A stretch of 64,000 nucleotides of DNA from Caulobacteraceae bacterium (GCA_947475735.1 CANJLQ010000011.1:1-64000); one strand, 5' to 3'. Shown: positions 26,456-36,185, counted from the first letter of the stretch. Made by a program: numbers and translations. The notes: generated by a model not told the origin, from the sequence alone.

Positions 26456-28546
26456 TCAGAAGAACAGCGGGTCCCGCTGCTTCTCGCGCTCGACGGGTTC
26501 CGGGTTCTGGTCCGGCGGGTCGTCGCGACGGCGCGGCTCCTCGACCACGGCCGGCCGAGGGTTCTCAACCGGGGCATCGGGATCGTAAGGCACGCCCGCG
26601 TTCGGATCGACGCCCTCGATGACGGTCGAGTCCCCGAACGGATCGTCGATGGAATTCATCAGGTCGCCGACGGGATCGGGCGCGACCCAGCCCTCGGGCA
26701 TGGGTGGGCCGTTCGGAATGGGCTGAACCGCCAGGCGCGGCAGGGCGGCCTCCATGAAGCCCTTCCAGATCGCGGCCGGCGCCGAGCCACCGGTCACGCC
26801 GCGCATGGCGGTGTTGTCGTCCTTGCCGACCCAGACCGCCACCACGAAGCCGCCCGTATAGCCGACGAACCACGCGTCCTTGTAGTCGGAGGTCGTGCCG
26901 GTCTTGCCCGCGAGGTCGCGTCCGGTGATGGCCACCGAACGGGCCGTGCCGCTGGTCACGACGCCGCGCAGCATCTGGTTCATATAGTAGAGCGGGGGAT
27001 TGTTGATGGCCTGGCCACCGGCGGCGGCCCGCGCCGCGCGCTGATAGATGACCCGGCCCTGAGGCGTGCGGATTCGGCTGATGCCATAGGCGTCGACCCG
27101 GCGTCCGCCGTTGGCGAAGGCGTCATAGGCGGTGGCCATGTCGATGGGCGAGACCTCGACCGCGCCCAGGGCCATCGCAGGCTCCAGCCCGATGCGCGAG
27201 CTGATGCCGAGACGCCGCGCGGCGCGAGCGACGCTGTCGCGCCCGATCTGGTCGGCCACATAGGCCGCCACCGTATTGGTCGACTGGGCGACGGCCGTGC
27301 CCAGGGTCATCTCGCCGGCGAAGGTGCCGGAGTAGTTTCGCGGGCTCCAGTTGCCGATGCGGATCGGCTCATCGACCACCGGCGTCTCGGGCGTGTATCC
27401 CGCCTCCATCGCCGCCAGATAGACAAAGGGCTTGAAGGCCGAGCCCGCCTGGCGGCGCGCGTCCACCGCCCGGTTGAACTGGCTGTCGGCGTAGGAGGCC
27501 CCGCCGATCATGGCGCGCACCCGTCCGTCGCCGTCCAGGGCCACGAGGGCGGCCTGTTCGACGCCCTTGGAGCCGTCTCTGTCCAGGATGCGGCGCACGT
27601 TGCGCTCGGCCGCCGTCTGCAGGGTCAGGTCCAGCGTCGTCTCGACGATCATGTCCTCGCCGGGCTCGCCGACCAGACCCCGGATCTCCTTGTCCAGCCA
27701 ATCGATGAAATATTGCGCATGCTGAGTCGCCAGAGTGCGCGAGACCCGCACGGGCTCCAGAACGGCGGCCGCCCGCTGTTCGGCGGTGATGACGCCGGCG
27801 TCGGCCATCTCGTCCAGAACGACCGTGGCGCGCGTGGCGGCCCGCTCGCTTTCGGACACCGGCGAATAACGGCTCGGTGCCTTCAGCAGCCCAGCCAACA
27901 GGGCGGCCTCGCCCACCGTCAGCTGGCGCGCGGACTTGTCGAAATACCGCTGCGACGCCGCCTCGATCCCATAGGCCCCGGCGCCGAAATAGACGCGGTT
28001 CAGATAGAGCGCGAGAATCTCCTCCTTGGAGAACTTCATCTCCAGCCACACGGCCAGCATCAGCTCCTGCACCTTGCGGCGCATGTTCTGGTCGGGCGTC
28101 AGGAACAGGTTCTTGGCCAGCTGCTGGGTCAGGGTCGAGCCGCCCTGGACGATCCGTCCGGCCCGCATATTGGCCGCCATGGCCCGCATCATGCCGATGG
28201 GGTCGAAGCCCGGGTGCCAGTAGAAGCGCCGGTCCTCGATGGCGATGAAGGCGGCCGGCACATAGTCGGGCAGGGCCTCCAGGTCGGCCGGCGGAGCCTG
28301 CTGGGATCCGCGCGTGGCGATCAGGGCGCCATTCCTGTCCAGATAGGTGATCGAGGGCTGGCGATCGACGTCATACAGGGCCGAGGTATCGGGCAGTCCC
28401 CGCGCGAACACGGCGAAGAAGACCACGAGGAAGATCAGGCCCCAGACGGCCAGGACGGCCGCCCAATAGAGGGCCCGCTGCAACGGCGTGCGCTGGGCAG
28501 CCGCGCCGCCGGGGCCTTGCCCGCGCCCGTATCCTGGACCCGCCAT
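26456..28546 (-). CDS. Class A penicillin-binding protein (PBP1A type)
   Basis: 696 residues from ATG 28546, preceded by GAGG; a TTG four codons earlier is less likely. One membrane anchor lies at ~25-47 (ALYWAAVLAVWGLIFLVVFFAVF). The GT51 transglycosylase domain has AIEDRRFYWHPGFDPIGMMRA, QGGSTLTQQLAKNLFLT and ILALYLNRVYFGAGAYGIEAAS. The transpeptidase has SxxK in QAGSAFKPFVYLA, SxN in AQSTNTVAAYVA and KTG in AGKTGTTSDYKDAWFVGYTGG. It polymerises and crosslinks peptidoglycan. A Pro/Arg/Glu-rich disordered tail follows (~residues 650-696). Confidence 0.94.
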   Translation of the reverse strand: MAGPGYGRGQGPGGAAAQRTPLQRALYWAAVLAVWGLIFLVVFFAVFARGLPDTSALYDVDRQPSITYLDRNGALIATRGSQQAPPADLEALPDYVPAAFIAIEDRRFYWHPGFDPIGMMRAMAANMRAGRIVQGGSTLTQQLAKNLFLTPDQNMRRKVQELMLAVWLEMKFSKEEILALYLNRVYFGAGAYGIEAASQRYFDKSARQLTVGEAALLAGLLKAPSRYSPVSESERAATRATVVLDEMADAGVITAEQRAAAVLEPVRVSRTLATQHAQYFIDWLDKEIRGLVGEPGEDMIVETTLDLTLQTAAERNVRRILDRDGSKGVEQAALVALDGDGRVRAMIGGASYADSQFNRAVDARRQAGSAFKPFVYLAAMEAGYTPETPVVDEPIRIGNWSPRNYSGTFAGEMTLGTAVAQSTNTVAAYVADQIGRDSVARAARRLGISSRIGLEPAMALGAVEVSPIDMATAYDAFANGGRRVDAYGISRIRTPQGRVIYQRAARAAAGGQAINNPPLYYMNQMLRGVVTSGTARSVAITGRDLAGKTGTTSDYKDAWFVGYTGGFVVAVWVGKDDNTAMRGVTGGSAPAAIWKGFMEAALPRLAVQPIPNGPPMPEGWVAPDPVGDLMNSIDDPFGDSTVIEGVDPNAGVPYDPDAPVENPRPAVVEEPRRRDDPPDQNPEPVEREKQRDPLFF

Positions 28547-28675
28547 CGACAACCTCAAATGCCCCGCTCGGCATGCCTCATAGCCTGCCGCGCGCCGGTC
28601 TGGAACGCCCCACTGCTCTCACGCGAACGTGAAGCCTGTTTCCGCCGAAACTAGGGCCGAAGGGTTAACTGCGCT

Positions 28676-29416
28676 TCAGTCGTAGGCGACGCCGGTCAGG
28701 TACAGTCCATCCGACGGCGCGACCGGCCCGCAGGCCGCGCGATCCCTTGCCTCCAGGGCGGTTTTCACATCGTCCGGGCTCCACCGGCCCAGCCCGACCT
28801 CCACCAGGGTCCCGGTCATCGAGCGGACCTGACGGTGAAGGAAGGACCGTGCCTCGAACACCAGCCGCACCTCCTCGCCCGCCCGCTCGACGCGCGCAAC
28901 GTCGAGGCTCTTGACCGGAGAGGCGGACTGACACGCCAGGTCGCGAAAGGTGGTGAAGTCGTGATGCCCCACCAGATGGGCCGCCCCGACCTGCATCGCC
29001 TCGACGTCCAGCGGCCTCCGGACGTGCCAGACCTTGCCACGTTCCAGCGCCGGACGCCCCGGCCGATTCAGGAGTCGGTAGAGGTAGCGCCGCCCCGTCG
29101 CCGAAAACCGCGCATGCCAGTCGCCTTCGGCCACGGCGCAATCCAGCACCGCCACGCCTTCGCGCACCATATGGGCGTTCAGGGCATTCATGACCGTCGC
29201 AGAAGGCCAGTCCTTGTCCAGATCGACGTGGACGACCTGACCCGTGGCATGAACTCCGGAATCCGTCCGCCCGGCCGCCGCGATCCGGACGGCCTGACCG
29301 CAGAATGCCGTCACCGCCGCCTCGATCGCCCCCTGGACCGTCGGCTGGCCGTCCTGGGCCTGAAAGCCGTTGTAGCCGGTCCCGTCATACTCGACCGTCA
29401 GCCGATAGCGCGGCAT
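28676..29416 (-). CDS. truA: tRNA pseudouridine synthase A
   Basis: A 246-residue pseudouridine synthase modifying U38-40 of the tRNA anticodon arm. It has YRLTVEYDGTGYNGFQAQ at the N-terminus and the catalytic Asp in AAGRTDSGVHATGQVVH near residue 55. RRYLYRLLNRPGRPAL and RSFLHRQVRSMTGTLVEVGLGRW are the other family blocks. Its start shares one base with the stop of fmt, so the pair is translationally coupled. Confidence 0.95.
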   Translation of the reverse strand: MPRYRLTVEYDGTGYNGFQAQDGQPTVQGAIEAAVTAFCGQAVRIAAAGRTDSGVHATGQVVHVDLDKDWPSATVMNALNAHMVREGVAVLDCAVAEGDWHARFSATGRRYLYRLLNRPGRPALERGKVWHVRRPLDVEAMQVGAAHLVGHHDFTTFRDLACQSASPVKSLDVARVERAGEEVRLVFEARSFLHRQVRSMTGTLVEVGLGRWSPDDVKTALEARDRAACGPVAPSDGLYLTGVAYD

Positions 29417-30345
29417 CAGCCCAGGACCGTTCCGGGCGTCAGGGGAAAGCCGTTCAGGAACTCGGCCACGTCCTGGACCGCCTTGCCGGGCCGCTGAACG
29501 CGCAGCAACCGCACCGCCCCGTCGCCGGTGCCGATTCGCAGCTCGCCGTCCAGAATCTCTCCGGGTGCCCCCGCTCCTCGCAGGCTGACCCGGCTCATAA
29601 GAGCCTTGACCCGAACCTGCGTGCCGTCCGGACCCTCGACCTCGAACCAGGCCCCGGGCGCGGGCGACAGGCCCCGGATGTGGGCGTCAATGGCGGCCGC
29701 CCCGCGCGTCCAGTCGATGCGCGCCTCGGCGGAGGTGATCTTTCGGGCATAGGTCGGTTCGCCGACCTGGGGGCTCTCGACCGCCCCGCCGCGTTCGATG
29801 GCGGCCAGCGCCCGGGGCCACAGGCTCGCGCCGGTCGTCGCCATCCGGGCCGCGAGCGACGCGGCCGTGTCGTCGGGCTGGATCGGCAGCACCTCGCTCA
29901 GCAGGATCGGCCCTTCGTCCAGCCCTTCGGACATGCGCATGATCTGGACGCCGGTCTGGCGGTCGCCGGCCATGATCGCCCGCTGGATCGGCGCCGCGCC
30001 GCGCCAGCGCGGCAACACCGAGCCGTGCAGGTTGAAACAGCCCAGACGCGGCGCCTCCAGCACCTCGCGCTTCAGGATCTGGCCATAGGCGACGACGCAG
30101 GCGGCATCGAGCTCCAGCCCGACGAAATCGGCGATGGCGTCCGGCGACTTCATGCTTTCCGGCGTGAACACCGGCAGGCCCATGGTCTCGGCGAAGGTCT
30201 GGACCGGCGACGGCGTCAGCTTCTGACCCCGCCCGCGCGGTCGGGGCGGCTGGGACCAGACGGCGACCACCTCGTGGCCCGAGGCGATCAGCTCGGCCAG
30301 GGACGGCACAGCGAATTCGGGAGTTCCCATGAAGGCGAGGCGCAT
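29416..30345 (-). CDS. fmt: Methionyl-tRNA formyltransferase
   Basis: 309 residues. [20 protein letters not shown] opens the formyl-transfer domain. [46 protein letters not shown] carries the conserved His and HGSxLPxxRGAAP motif, and [17 protein letters not shown] is also typical. The C-terminal OB-like domain starts around residue 210. It formylates initiator Met-tRNA. The usual partner def is not adjacent; truA follows instead. Confidence 0.95.
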   Translation of the reverse strand: MRLAFMGTPEFAVPSLAELIASGHEVVAVWSQPPRPRGRGQKLTPSPVQTFAETMGLPVFTPESMKSPDAIADFVGLELDAACVVAYGQILKREVLEAPRLGCFNLHGSVLPRWRGAAPIQRAIMAGDRQTGVQIMRMSEGLDEGPILLSEVLPIQPDDTAASLAARMATTGASLWPRALAAIERGGAVESPQVGEPTYARKITSAEARIDWTRGAAAIDAHIRGLSPAPGAWFEVEGPDGTQVRVKALMSRVSLRGAGAPGEILDGELRIGTGDGAVRLLRVQRPGKAVQDVAEFLNGFPLTPGTVLG

Positions 30346-30381
30346 GGACGCCTCTCTAGAGGCTGAGGCAGGCGGCGTCGA

Positions 30382-30807
30382 TCAGCCGGCGCTGCCGAAA
30401 TCCAGGTCCTTGCGAGCCGAGATGATGGTCACGATGAACCCCGCCAGCACGTCCAGCATGACCATCGTCGTGATCAGGAAGAAGGTCGAGGTGGCGAAGC
30501 CCCGGATCAGCAGGAACTCGACCAGGCAGACCACGAACAGGATCATCGACAGGGCGTGGTTGACGATCGCGACCTTCTGGCTGGAGGTCGACTTCAGCAG
30601 TTCGAAGAACAGCAGGATCAGCGACAGGAACAGGATCAGGTCGCCGATCCCCACGTTCCAGCTGGCCCCGGAGGCCATCGGAATGGAAAACATCGCCTGC
30701 CGAAGGGTCTCGTCGGCCGCAGCCATCCCCCCCGATCCCGCGCCGAAAAGGATAACGATGTTGTAGAGCACGACCGGAATGGCCAGCAGGGGAAGGGCGA
30801 TCAGCAT
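30382..30807 (-). CDS. Conserved hypothetical membrane protein
   Basis: 141 residues with four membrane spans: MLIALPLLAIPVVLYNIVILFG, VGIGDLILFLSLILLFFELL, ALSMILFVVCLVEFLLI and STFFLITTMVMLDVLAGFIVTII. The C-terminus (SARKDLDFGSAG) is cytoplasmic by the positive-inside rule. I do not recognise a named family; similar small four-span proteins occur widely in alphaproteobacteria. It lies 36 bp upstream of fmt on the same strand. Confidence 0.75.
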   Translation of the reverse strand: MLIALPLLAIPVVLYNIVILFGAGSGGMAAADETLRQAMFSIPMASGASWNVGIGDLILFLSLILLFFELLKSTSSQKVAIVNHALSMILFVVCLVEFLLIRGFATSTFFLITTMVMLDVLAGFIVTIISARKDLDFGSAG

Positions 30808-30894
30808 CGTTCGGTCCTCTCGCGGTCACAGCCGAGCTTGTAAACCATAGCCCGCTTCGATCCGCACCGCCACGGCGTTCGCCGATCGGGCGCG

Positions 30895-31629
30895 TCAGTA
30901 TTCGGTCACGGCCCCCGGCCGCCGCGACCGCGACTTCAGCCAGACGACGCCCAGGATGTCCGACACCGAGGCCCGCAGTCGGCCCCAGTTGGTGTATTTC
31001 GACCGGCCGGTCTCGCGGTGCCGGTGCCCGACCGGCAGATACAGGTTCCGATATCCTTCGCGGATCACCAGCGCCGGCAGGTAGCGGTGGATGTGATCGA
31101 AATACGGAAGCCGCAGGAAGACCTCGCGGCGAAAGGCCTTCAGCCCGCACCCCGTGTCGTCCGCGTCGTCGCCCAGCAGGCGTTTCCTGATCCGGTTGGC
31201 CCAGCGCGAGGCCCACAGCTTGGCCTGCGAGTCTTGCCGTTTCTGCCGCACGCCTCCCACCAAGGCGACGTCCGGGGCGGCCGCGATCAGGGCGTCGGCC
31301 AGGCGCGGCGCGTCCGCCGGCGGGTTCTGTCCGTCGCCGTCCAGGGTCACCACGATCGCGCCCCGCGCCGCCAGCACGCCCGTCCGCACCGCCCGGCTCT
31401 GGCCGGCGTTGGTGGCGTGGGCCAGGACCCTCAAGGTCGGCAGTTCGGCCGAGAGCGCCCTCAGTTCGGCCAGGGTCGTGTCGCGGCTGGCGTCGTCGAC
31501 GAAGACGATCTCATGCGAGCGCCCGGCGAAGGCCTCTGCGATCTCGCGGGCCAGCGGGCCCGCGGCCCCCGCCTCGTCATGGACGGGAACGACGATGGAG
31601 ATGTCGGGGGTCTCGGCGGCGCGGGTCAT
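30895..31629 (-). CDS. Family 2 glycosyltransferase (dolichyl-phosphate-mannose synthase-like)
   Basis: 244 residues. The GT2 fold is seen in ISIVVPVHDEAGAAGPLAREIAEAF, EIVFVDDASRDTTLAELRAL and GAIVVTLDGDGQNPPADAPRLADAL (DxD as DGDGQ). The acceptor-loop region has RLPYFDHIHRYLPALVIREGYRNLYLPVGHRHRETGRSKY, typical of DPM1/ArnC-like enzymes that load undecaprenyl phosphate. No C-terminal membrane spans are present. The GT39 enzyme encoded divergently at 31730 is the likely user of the lipid-linked sugar (inference). Confidence 0.88.
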   Translation of the reverse strand: MTRAAETPDISIVVPVHDEAGAAGPLAREIAEAFAGRSHEIVFVDDASRDTTLAELRALSAELPTLRVLAHATNAGQSRAVRTGVLAARGAIVVTLDGDGQNPPADAPRLADALIAAAPDVALVGGVRQKRQDSQAKLWASRWANRIRKRLLGDDADDTGCGLKAFRREVFLRLPYFDHIHRYLPALVIREGYRNLYLPVGHRHRETGRSKYTNWGRLRASVSDILGVVWLKSRSRRPGAVTEY

Positions 31630-31729
31630 TCCCGCTGTCTAGCCGGATTTGTAGCCCCAGCGCCACGGGTGGCGCAGGCCCCCAAGTGAGCCGCTGACGC
31701 TCCGTTCATCTTCGTGTTAGCAAGGCCCG

Positions 31730-33436
31730 ATGACCCGCCCCGACCTGGATCGCTACATCGCCGGCTGGCGCGGACCGCTGCTGGCGGCGCTCGTGGCCCT
31801 GCTGGCGGGCCTGCCGTCCATGCTGCTGCTGCCGCCGCTGGACCGCGACGAGAGCCGATACGCCCAGGCGACCAGCCAGATGCTGGAGAGCGGCGACTAC
31901 GTCGACATCCGCTTTCAGGACGAGCCGCGCTGGAAGAAGCCCGTCGGCATCTACTGGATGCAGGCGGTGACCGTCGGCCTGACGTCGGACGTCGCCAGCC
32001 GTGACATCGCCCCGTACCGCATTCCGTCCCTGCTGGGGGCCATGCTGGCGGCCTGGGCCGCGGCGTGGCTGGGAACAGCCCTGTTCGGCGCGCGGGCGGG
32101 CTTTCTGGGCGGGGCGCTTCTGGGCGCGACCTTCCTGCTGTCGTCCGAGGCGGGAATCGCCAAGACCGACGCCATGCTGTGCGGAGCCGTGACGCTCGCC
32201 ATGGCGGGGCTGGGGCGGCTCTATATGGCGTCGCGCGCAGGGACCCTGATCAAGGGCGATCCGGCGCACAGGCCCTGGAAGCTGATGGTCTGGCTGGGGC
32301 TGGGACTGTCGATCCTGGTCAAGGGCCCCATCGGCCTGCTGGTCGTCGTGCCGGCCGTCCTGATGCTGAGCCTGTGGGACCGGCGCTGGGCCTGGCTGAA
32401 GCGACTGGGCTGGGGCTGGGGCCTGCCGCTGTTGGTCCTGATCGTCGGACCCTGGGCCATCGCCATCACCATCGCCACCGACGGCGGCTTCTGGCGCGAG
32501 GCCATCGGCGGCGACCTGGCCCCCAAGCTGGCGGGCGCGCAGGAAAGCCACGGCGGCCTGCCGGGCATGTATCTGCTGCTCAGCCCGCTCCTGCTGTTTC
32601 CCGCCACCCTCATGCTGCCCGCCGCCTTGTCTGCAGGGTGGAGCCGCCGGGCCGAGCCCGCGATCCGCTTCCTGGTGTGCTGGCTGGTGCCGGCCTGGCT
32701 GGTGTTCGAGATCGCGCCGACCAAGCTGTGGCACTACACCCTGCCGACCTTCGGGGCGATCACGCTCCTGATGGCCGCCGCCCTGACCCAGCCGATCGGG
32801 CACGTCTCGCGCTGGTCCGGCGCGGCGCTGGCGGTGCTGGCCGCCGTCGTGGTCAGCGGCATCACCGTCTACGGCCTGACCGCCTTCGGCACCTCCACGG
32901 CCCAGACCTGGGCGACGATCACCGTCGTCTGCGCCGTCATGGCGGCCCTGATCGGAGGCTTCCTGCTGTTGAACCGCGCGGCCGTCACCGGCGTGCTGAT
33001 CGCCCTCGTCTTCGGCGTCATCGCTCACGCGGGTCTGGCGGGGACCATCCGCCAGCTGCGCCCCCTCGCCATCGCCCCCCGACTGGAAAAGGCGTTGGAG
33101 GAGAAGGGCCTGCATCCGCGCCAGGGCCTGACGCCCGGGCCCGTCGCCATCACCACCTTCCATGAACCCAGCTTCGTCTTCCTGACCGGCCGTGACACTC
33201 AGCTGACGGACGCCGCCGGCGCCGCGCGCGCCCTGGCAGAGGGCCGCCCCGTCATCGTCGAAGGCCGCGACGCCGAAGCCTTCCGCGCCGCCACGGTCCA
33301 GACCGGCGTGCCCGGTACCGCCGTCGGCACCATCACCGGCCACAACTATTCCTCCGGCGACGACGTCAGCCTGACGATCTATGCCCCGCCCGAGACCCGC
33401 GCCGCGCGCGAAGCCGCCCGGAGCGCAACGCCGTGA
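31730..33436 (+). CDS. GT39/ArnT-like polyprenyl-phosphate-sugar glycosyltransferase
   Basis: A 568-residue multi-spanning protein. The first luminal loop has PPLDRDESRYAQATSQMLESGDYVDIRFQDEPRWKKPVGIYWMQA, where the acidic DRDE and the KKP motif are conserved in ArnT and PMT-type enzymes. Around eleven hydrophobic spans follow to residue ~440, then a soluble C-terminal domain. By family it transfers a sugar (for example aminoarabinose) from undecaprenyl phosphate onto lipid A or another envelope acceptor. The divergent GT2 gene fits as donor synthase. It overlaps the HMG-CoA lyase gene by 4 bp. Confidence 0.88.
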   Translation: MTRPDLDRYIAGWRGPLLAALVALLAGLPSMLLLPPLDRDESRYAQATSQMLESGDYVDIRFQDEPRWKKPVGIYWMQAVTVGLTSDVASRDIAPYRIPSLLGAMLAAWAAAWLGTALFGARAGFLGGALLGATFLLSSEAGIAKTDAMLCGAVTLAMAGLGRLYMASRAGTLIKGDPAHRPWKLMVWLGLGLSILVKGPIGLLVVVPAVLMLSLWDRRWAWLKRLGWGWGLPLLVLIVGPWAIAITIATDGGFWREAIGGDLAPKLAGAQESHGGLPGMYLLLSPLLLFPATLMLPAALSAGWSRRAEPAIRFLVCWLVPAWLVFEIAPTKLWHYTLPTFGAITLLMAAALTQPIGHVSRWSGAALAVLAAVVVSGITVYGLTAFGTSTAQTWATITVVCAVMAALIGGFLLLNRAAVTGVLIALVFGVIAHAGLAGTIRQLRPLAIAPRLEKALEEKGLHPRQGLTPGPVAITTFHEPSFVFLTGRDTQLTDAAGAARALAEGRPVIVEGRDAEAFRAATVQTGVPGTAVGTITGHNYSSGDDVSLTIYAPPETRAAREAARSATP

Positions 33437-34347
33437 GCCGCCCGATCCAGATCGTCGAGGTCGGCCCGCGCGACGGCCTCCAGAACGAGAAGGCCGTCCT
33501 CGACCCCGCCGTCCGCGCCGAACTGGTCATGAGGCTCGAAGCCGCCGGCGCGCGCCGGATCGAGGCCGTCAGCTTCGTCCACCCCCGTCTGGTCCCCCAG
33601 ATGGCCGGGGCCGAGGAGGTCATGGCCGCCCTGCCCGCCACCTCGGGCCACAGCCGCATCGGCCTGGTCCTCAACGGCAAGGGCTATGACCGGGCGCTCG
33701 GCACGGGCGTCGAGGAGGTCAACGTCTCCCTGTCGGTCACCGACGGCTTCGGCCTGAAGAACCAGGGCCTGGGCGTCCGCGATCAGATCGCCATGCTGGA
33801 CGCCATCGTTGCCGGGCGCGCCAACTCGGCGGGCGGCGACGCGCCCGTTCCGTCGCTTTCGGCCACCCTGTCGTGCGTCTGGGGTTGCCCGTTCGACGGC
33901 GAGGTGTCCGTTGGACAGGTCACCGCGATCGTCGGCGAACTGGCGCGGCTTGGAATTCGGGAAATCGGCCTGGCCGACACCATCGGCGTCGGTGACCCCT
34001 GGAGCGTCACCCGAAAGATCGAGGCCGCCCGCGCCGCCGCGCCCGATGCGACCCTGCGCCTGCATTTCCACGACACGCGAAACACCGGCGTCGCCAACGC
34101 CTATGCGGCGGTTCAGGCGGGGGTGGATGTGCTGGACGCCTCGGTCGGCGGCATCGGCGGCTGCCCCTTCGCGCCGGGCGCCACCGGCAATGTCGCGACC
34201 GAGGACCTCGTCTATATGCTGGAGCGCGCGGGATATGCCACCGGCTACGACCTGGACGCCCTGATCGAGACCGCCCGCTGGATCGGCGAACGCATCGGCC
34301 GCCCGACCCCCGGCGCCCTCAGCCGCGCCGGCGGCTGGCCCCGCTGA
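33433..34347 (+). CDS. Hydroxymethylglutaryl-CoA lyase
   Basis: A 304-residue TIM-barrel lyase cleaving HMG-CoA to acetoacetate and acetyl-CoA in leucine degradation. It begins with IQIVEVGPRDGLQNEK, the HMG-CoA lyase motif with catalytic Arg and metal-binding Asp. It continues with SFVHPRLVPQMAGAEEVM, SVTDGFGLKNQG, EIGLADTIGVGDPW, LHFHDTRNTGVANAYAAV (HxH metal motif) and DASVGGIGGCPFAPGATGNVATED with the active-site Cys. The GTG start is coupled to the upstream GT39 gene, an unexpected pairing. Confidence 0.94.
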   Translation: MSRPIQIVEVGPRDGLQNEKAVLDPAVRAELVMRLEAAGARRIEAVSFVHPRLVPQMAGAEEVMAALPATSGHSRIGLVLNGKGYDRALGTGVEEVNVSLSVTDGFGLKNQGLGVRDQIAMLDAIVAGRANSAGGDAPVPSLSATLSCVWGCPFDGEVSVGQVTAIVGELARLGIREIGLADTIGVGDPWSVTRKIEAARAAAPDATLRLHFHDTRNTGVANAYAAVQAGVDVLDASVGGIGGCPFAPGATGNVATEDLVYMLERAGYATGYDLDALIETARWIGERIGRPTPGALSRAGGWPR

Positions 34348-34389
34348 CGTCCCCCTTTTCGGCCTGTCTCGCCAAGAGCTCTGCGAACC

Positions 34390-34397
34390 GCTAGATC
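34390..34397 (+). promoter_or_regulatory. Candidate -10 element for the GT4/methyltransferase operon
   Basis: GCTAGATC at this position is a perfect match to the Caulobacter -10 consensus GCTANAWC, 38 bp before the ATG at 34435. No convincing -35 box is present at the expected spacing, so it is tentative. Confidence 0.3.
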
Positions 34398-34434
34398 GTC
34401 CCATCCCACCCACGGTGAGAGCCGCCCGCCCCCC

Positions 34435-35520
34435 ATGCGCATCGTTCTGGCCACCGACGCCTGGGAGCCCCAGGTCAACGGCGTCGTCCGCACCCTGACG
34501 CGGACGGTCGCCGAATGCCGGGCCATGGGCCACGAGGTCGAGGTCATCGAGCCCAGCCAGTTCCGCACCATCCCGGCCCCCACCTACCCCGAGATCAAGC
34601 TGGCCCTGGGCGCCGAGGAAGAAATCCGCGAACGCCTGCGCGCCCTGGAGCCCGAGGCCGTCCACATCGCCACCGAAGGGCCGATCGGCATCGCCACCCG
34701 CCGCATCTGCGTGGAGTGGAAGCTGCCGTTCACGACCAGCTATCATACGAAATTCCCTGAATATATCTCCGCCCGCTTCCCCGTTCCGGTGCAGGTCGGC
34801 TACGCCTATATGAAGTGGTTCCACAAGCCGTCCGGACGACTGATGGTGGCCACGCCCACCCTCAAGGCCGAGTTGGAAGAGCACGGCTTCAAGAACATCT
34901 CGCCTTGGTCGCGCGGCGTCGACACCGAGCAGTTCCGACCGGACCTGGAGCGGATCTACGATGATCTCGGCGGCAAGGACTGGCCCCGTCCCTTCTGGCT
35001 GAACGTCGGCCGGGTCGCGGTCGAAAAGAACATCGAGGCCTTCTTGGAGACCGACCTTCCGGGCACCAAGATCGTGGTCGGCGACGGCCCCGCCCGCGCG
35101 GACCTTGAGGCGCGCTATCCCAAGGCCAAATTCCTGGGGGCCCGGTTCGGCGAGGAGCTGGCCCGCTGCTTCCGCGATGCCGACGTGTTCGTCTTCCCCA
35201 GCTGGACCGACACTTTCGGCCTGGTGATCCTGGAGGCCATGGCCACGGGCACGCCGGTCGCGGCCTATCCGGCCCACGGTCCGATCGACCTGATCCCCGG
35301 TTCCAACGCGGGCGCCATCGACGATGACCTGAAGGTCGCCTGCATGAAGGCGCTGGAGTGCGACCGCGCCGCCACCCGCGCCTATGCCGAGAAATTCAGC
35401 TGGCGCGCCTCGGCCGAGCAGTTCGTCGAGAACCTGCAGCCCTATCCAGAGCCCGAGCGTGGACGGTTCTGGCGGCGTCTGCGTCGCATCACCCGGCTGC
35501 GGCGGAGAGCAGCGGCGTGA
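34435..35520 (+). CDS. GT4 glycosyltransferase, glycolipid or mannosyl type
   Basis: A 361-residue GT-B enzyme. N-terminal MRIVLATDAWEPQVNGVVRTLTRTV and FTTSYHTKFPEYISARFPVP are typical of the SqdX/MgtA/diacylglycerol-glycosyltransferase branch of GT4. The donor domain has FWLNVGRVAVEKNIEAFLE, VVGDGPARADLEARYP and FVFPSWTDTFGLVILEAMATGTPVAAYPAHGP. It may glycosylate diacylglycerol; pairing with the SqdB-like gene at 20266 to make SQDG is only a possibility. It overlaps the methyltransferase gene by 4 bp (GTGA). Confidence 0.88.
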   Translation: MRIVLATDAWEPQVNGVVRTLTRTVAECRAMGHEVEVIEPSQFRTIPAPTYPEIKLALGAEEEIRERLRALEPEAVHIATEGPIGIATRRICVEWKLPFTTSYHTKFPEYISARFPVPVQVGYAYMKWFHKPSGRLMVATPTLKAELEEHGFKNISPWSRGVDTEQFRPDLERIYDDLGGKDWPRPFWLNVGRVAVEKNIEAFLETDLPGTKIVVGDGPARADLEARYPKAKFLGARFGEELARCFRDADVFVFPSWTDTFGLVILEAMATGTPVAAYPAHGPIDLIPGSNAGAIDDDLKVACMKALECDRAATRAYAEKFSWRASAEQFVENLQPYPEPERGRFWRRLRRITRLRRRAAA

Positions 35521-36185
35521 TCAAGAGACGAATCCGCAGGCTGTATCGTCGCTTTTTTCCCTATGGCCGAACCAACCCCACAAACGCTGAACGCTTTTCG
35601 GAGGTGTTCCGGAGGCGTGTTTGGGCGACCGGATCGAGCGCGTCTGGCGAGGGCTCCGAGCGGGATTCGCCCTGTGTCACGCATTCAGTCGCGGTTCTCC
35701 GACACGTAGTGAAAGAATTCGGCGTTCAGTCGATTGCCGATGTTCCCTGCGGAGATTTCCATTGGTTCGACCTGTTCTTGGACGATCACCCCGCCATTAG
35801 CTATGTGGGGTACGACGTTGTCGACGAAGTGATCAAGCAGAATGCTCTTCGACACCCCGAGCGAGTTTTCGTCACGCTAGACGTTACACAGCAAGCTCCT
35901 GGCCAAGCGGATCTCGTATTCTGCAAGGATCTGATTAACCACTTGCTCGAACGAGACGTCTGGTCGGCCTTGGCCAACATCGTGGCTTCAGGATCGAGAT
36001 ACGTCCTCATCACCTCGAACAAGGGCTTCTCGAACAGTGAGTTGAACCTGACCCGCCCCGGAGCCTCGAGGCTGCTAGACCTGACCCTACCGCCATACAA
36101 TCTACCGCCTCCTATCCAGGGCGATCACTATCTCTCGCTGTGGTCCGTGGCTCAGATTGCGGAACACCTATCGAGCCGGCGCTGA
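35517..36185 (+). CDS. Class I SAM-dependent methyltransferase, paralog 1 (atypical composition)
   Basis: 222 residues from GTG 35517. SAM-binding motif I is SIADVPCGDFHWFDLF, followed by ISYVGYDVVDEVI, a motif-IV-like LVFCKDLINHL and a C-terminal NLPPPIQGDHYLSLWSVAQIAEHL. It has visibly lower GC and different codon preference from all surrounding genes (many A/T third positions). It is a paralog of the next gene: the N-terminal PYG...N.ERF...RR.WATG block and the C-terminal PPP..GDHYLSLW block align throughout. The substrate is unknown; the GT4 context suggests a sugar or lipid acceptor. Confidence 0.82.
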   Translation: MIKRRIRRLYRRFFPYGRTNPTNAERFSEVFRRRVWATGSSASGEGSERDSPCVTHSVAVLRHVVKEFGVQSIADVPCGDFHWFDLFLDDHPAISYVGYDVVDEVIKQNALRHPERVFVTLDVTQQAPGQADLVFCKDLINHLLERDVWSALANIVASGSRYVLITSNKGFSNSELNLTRPGASRLLDLTLPPYNLPPPIQGDHYLSLWSVAQIAEHLSSRR

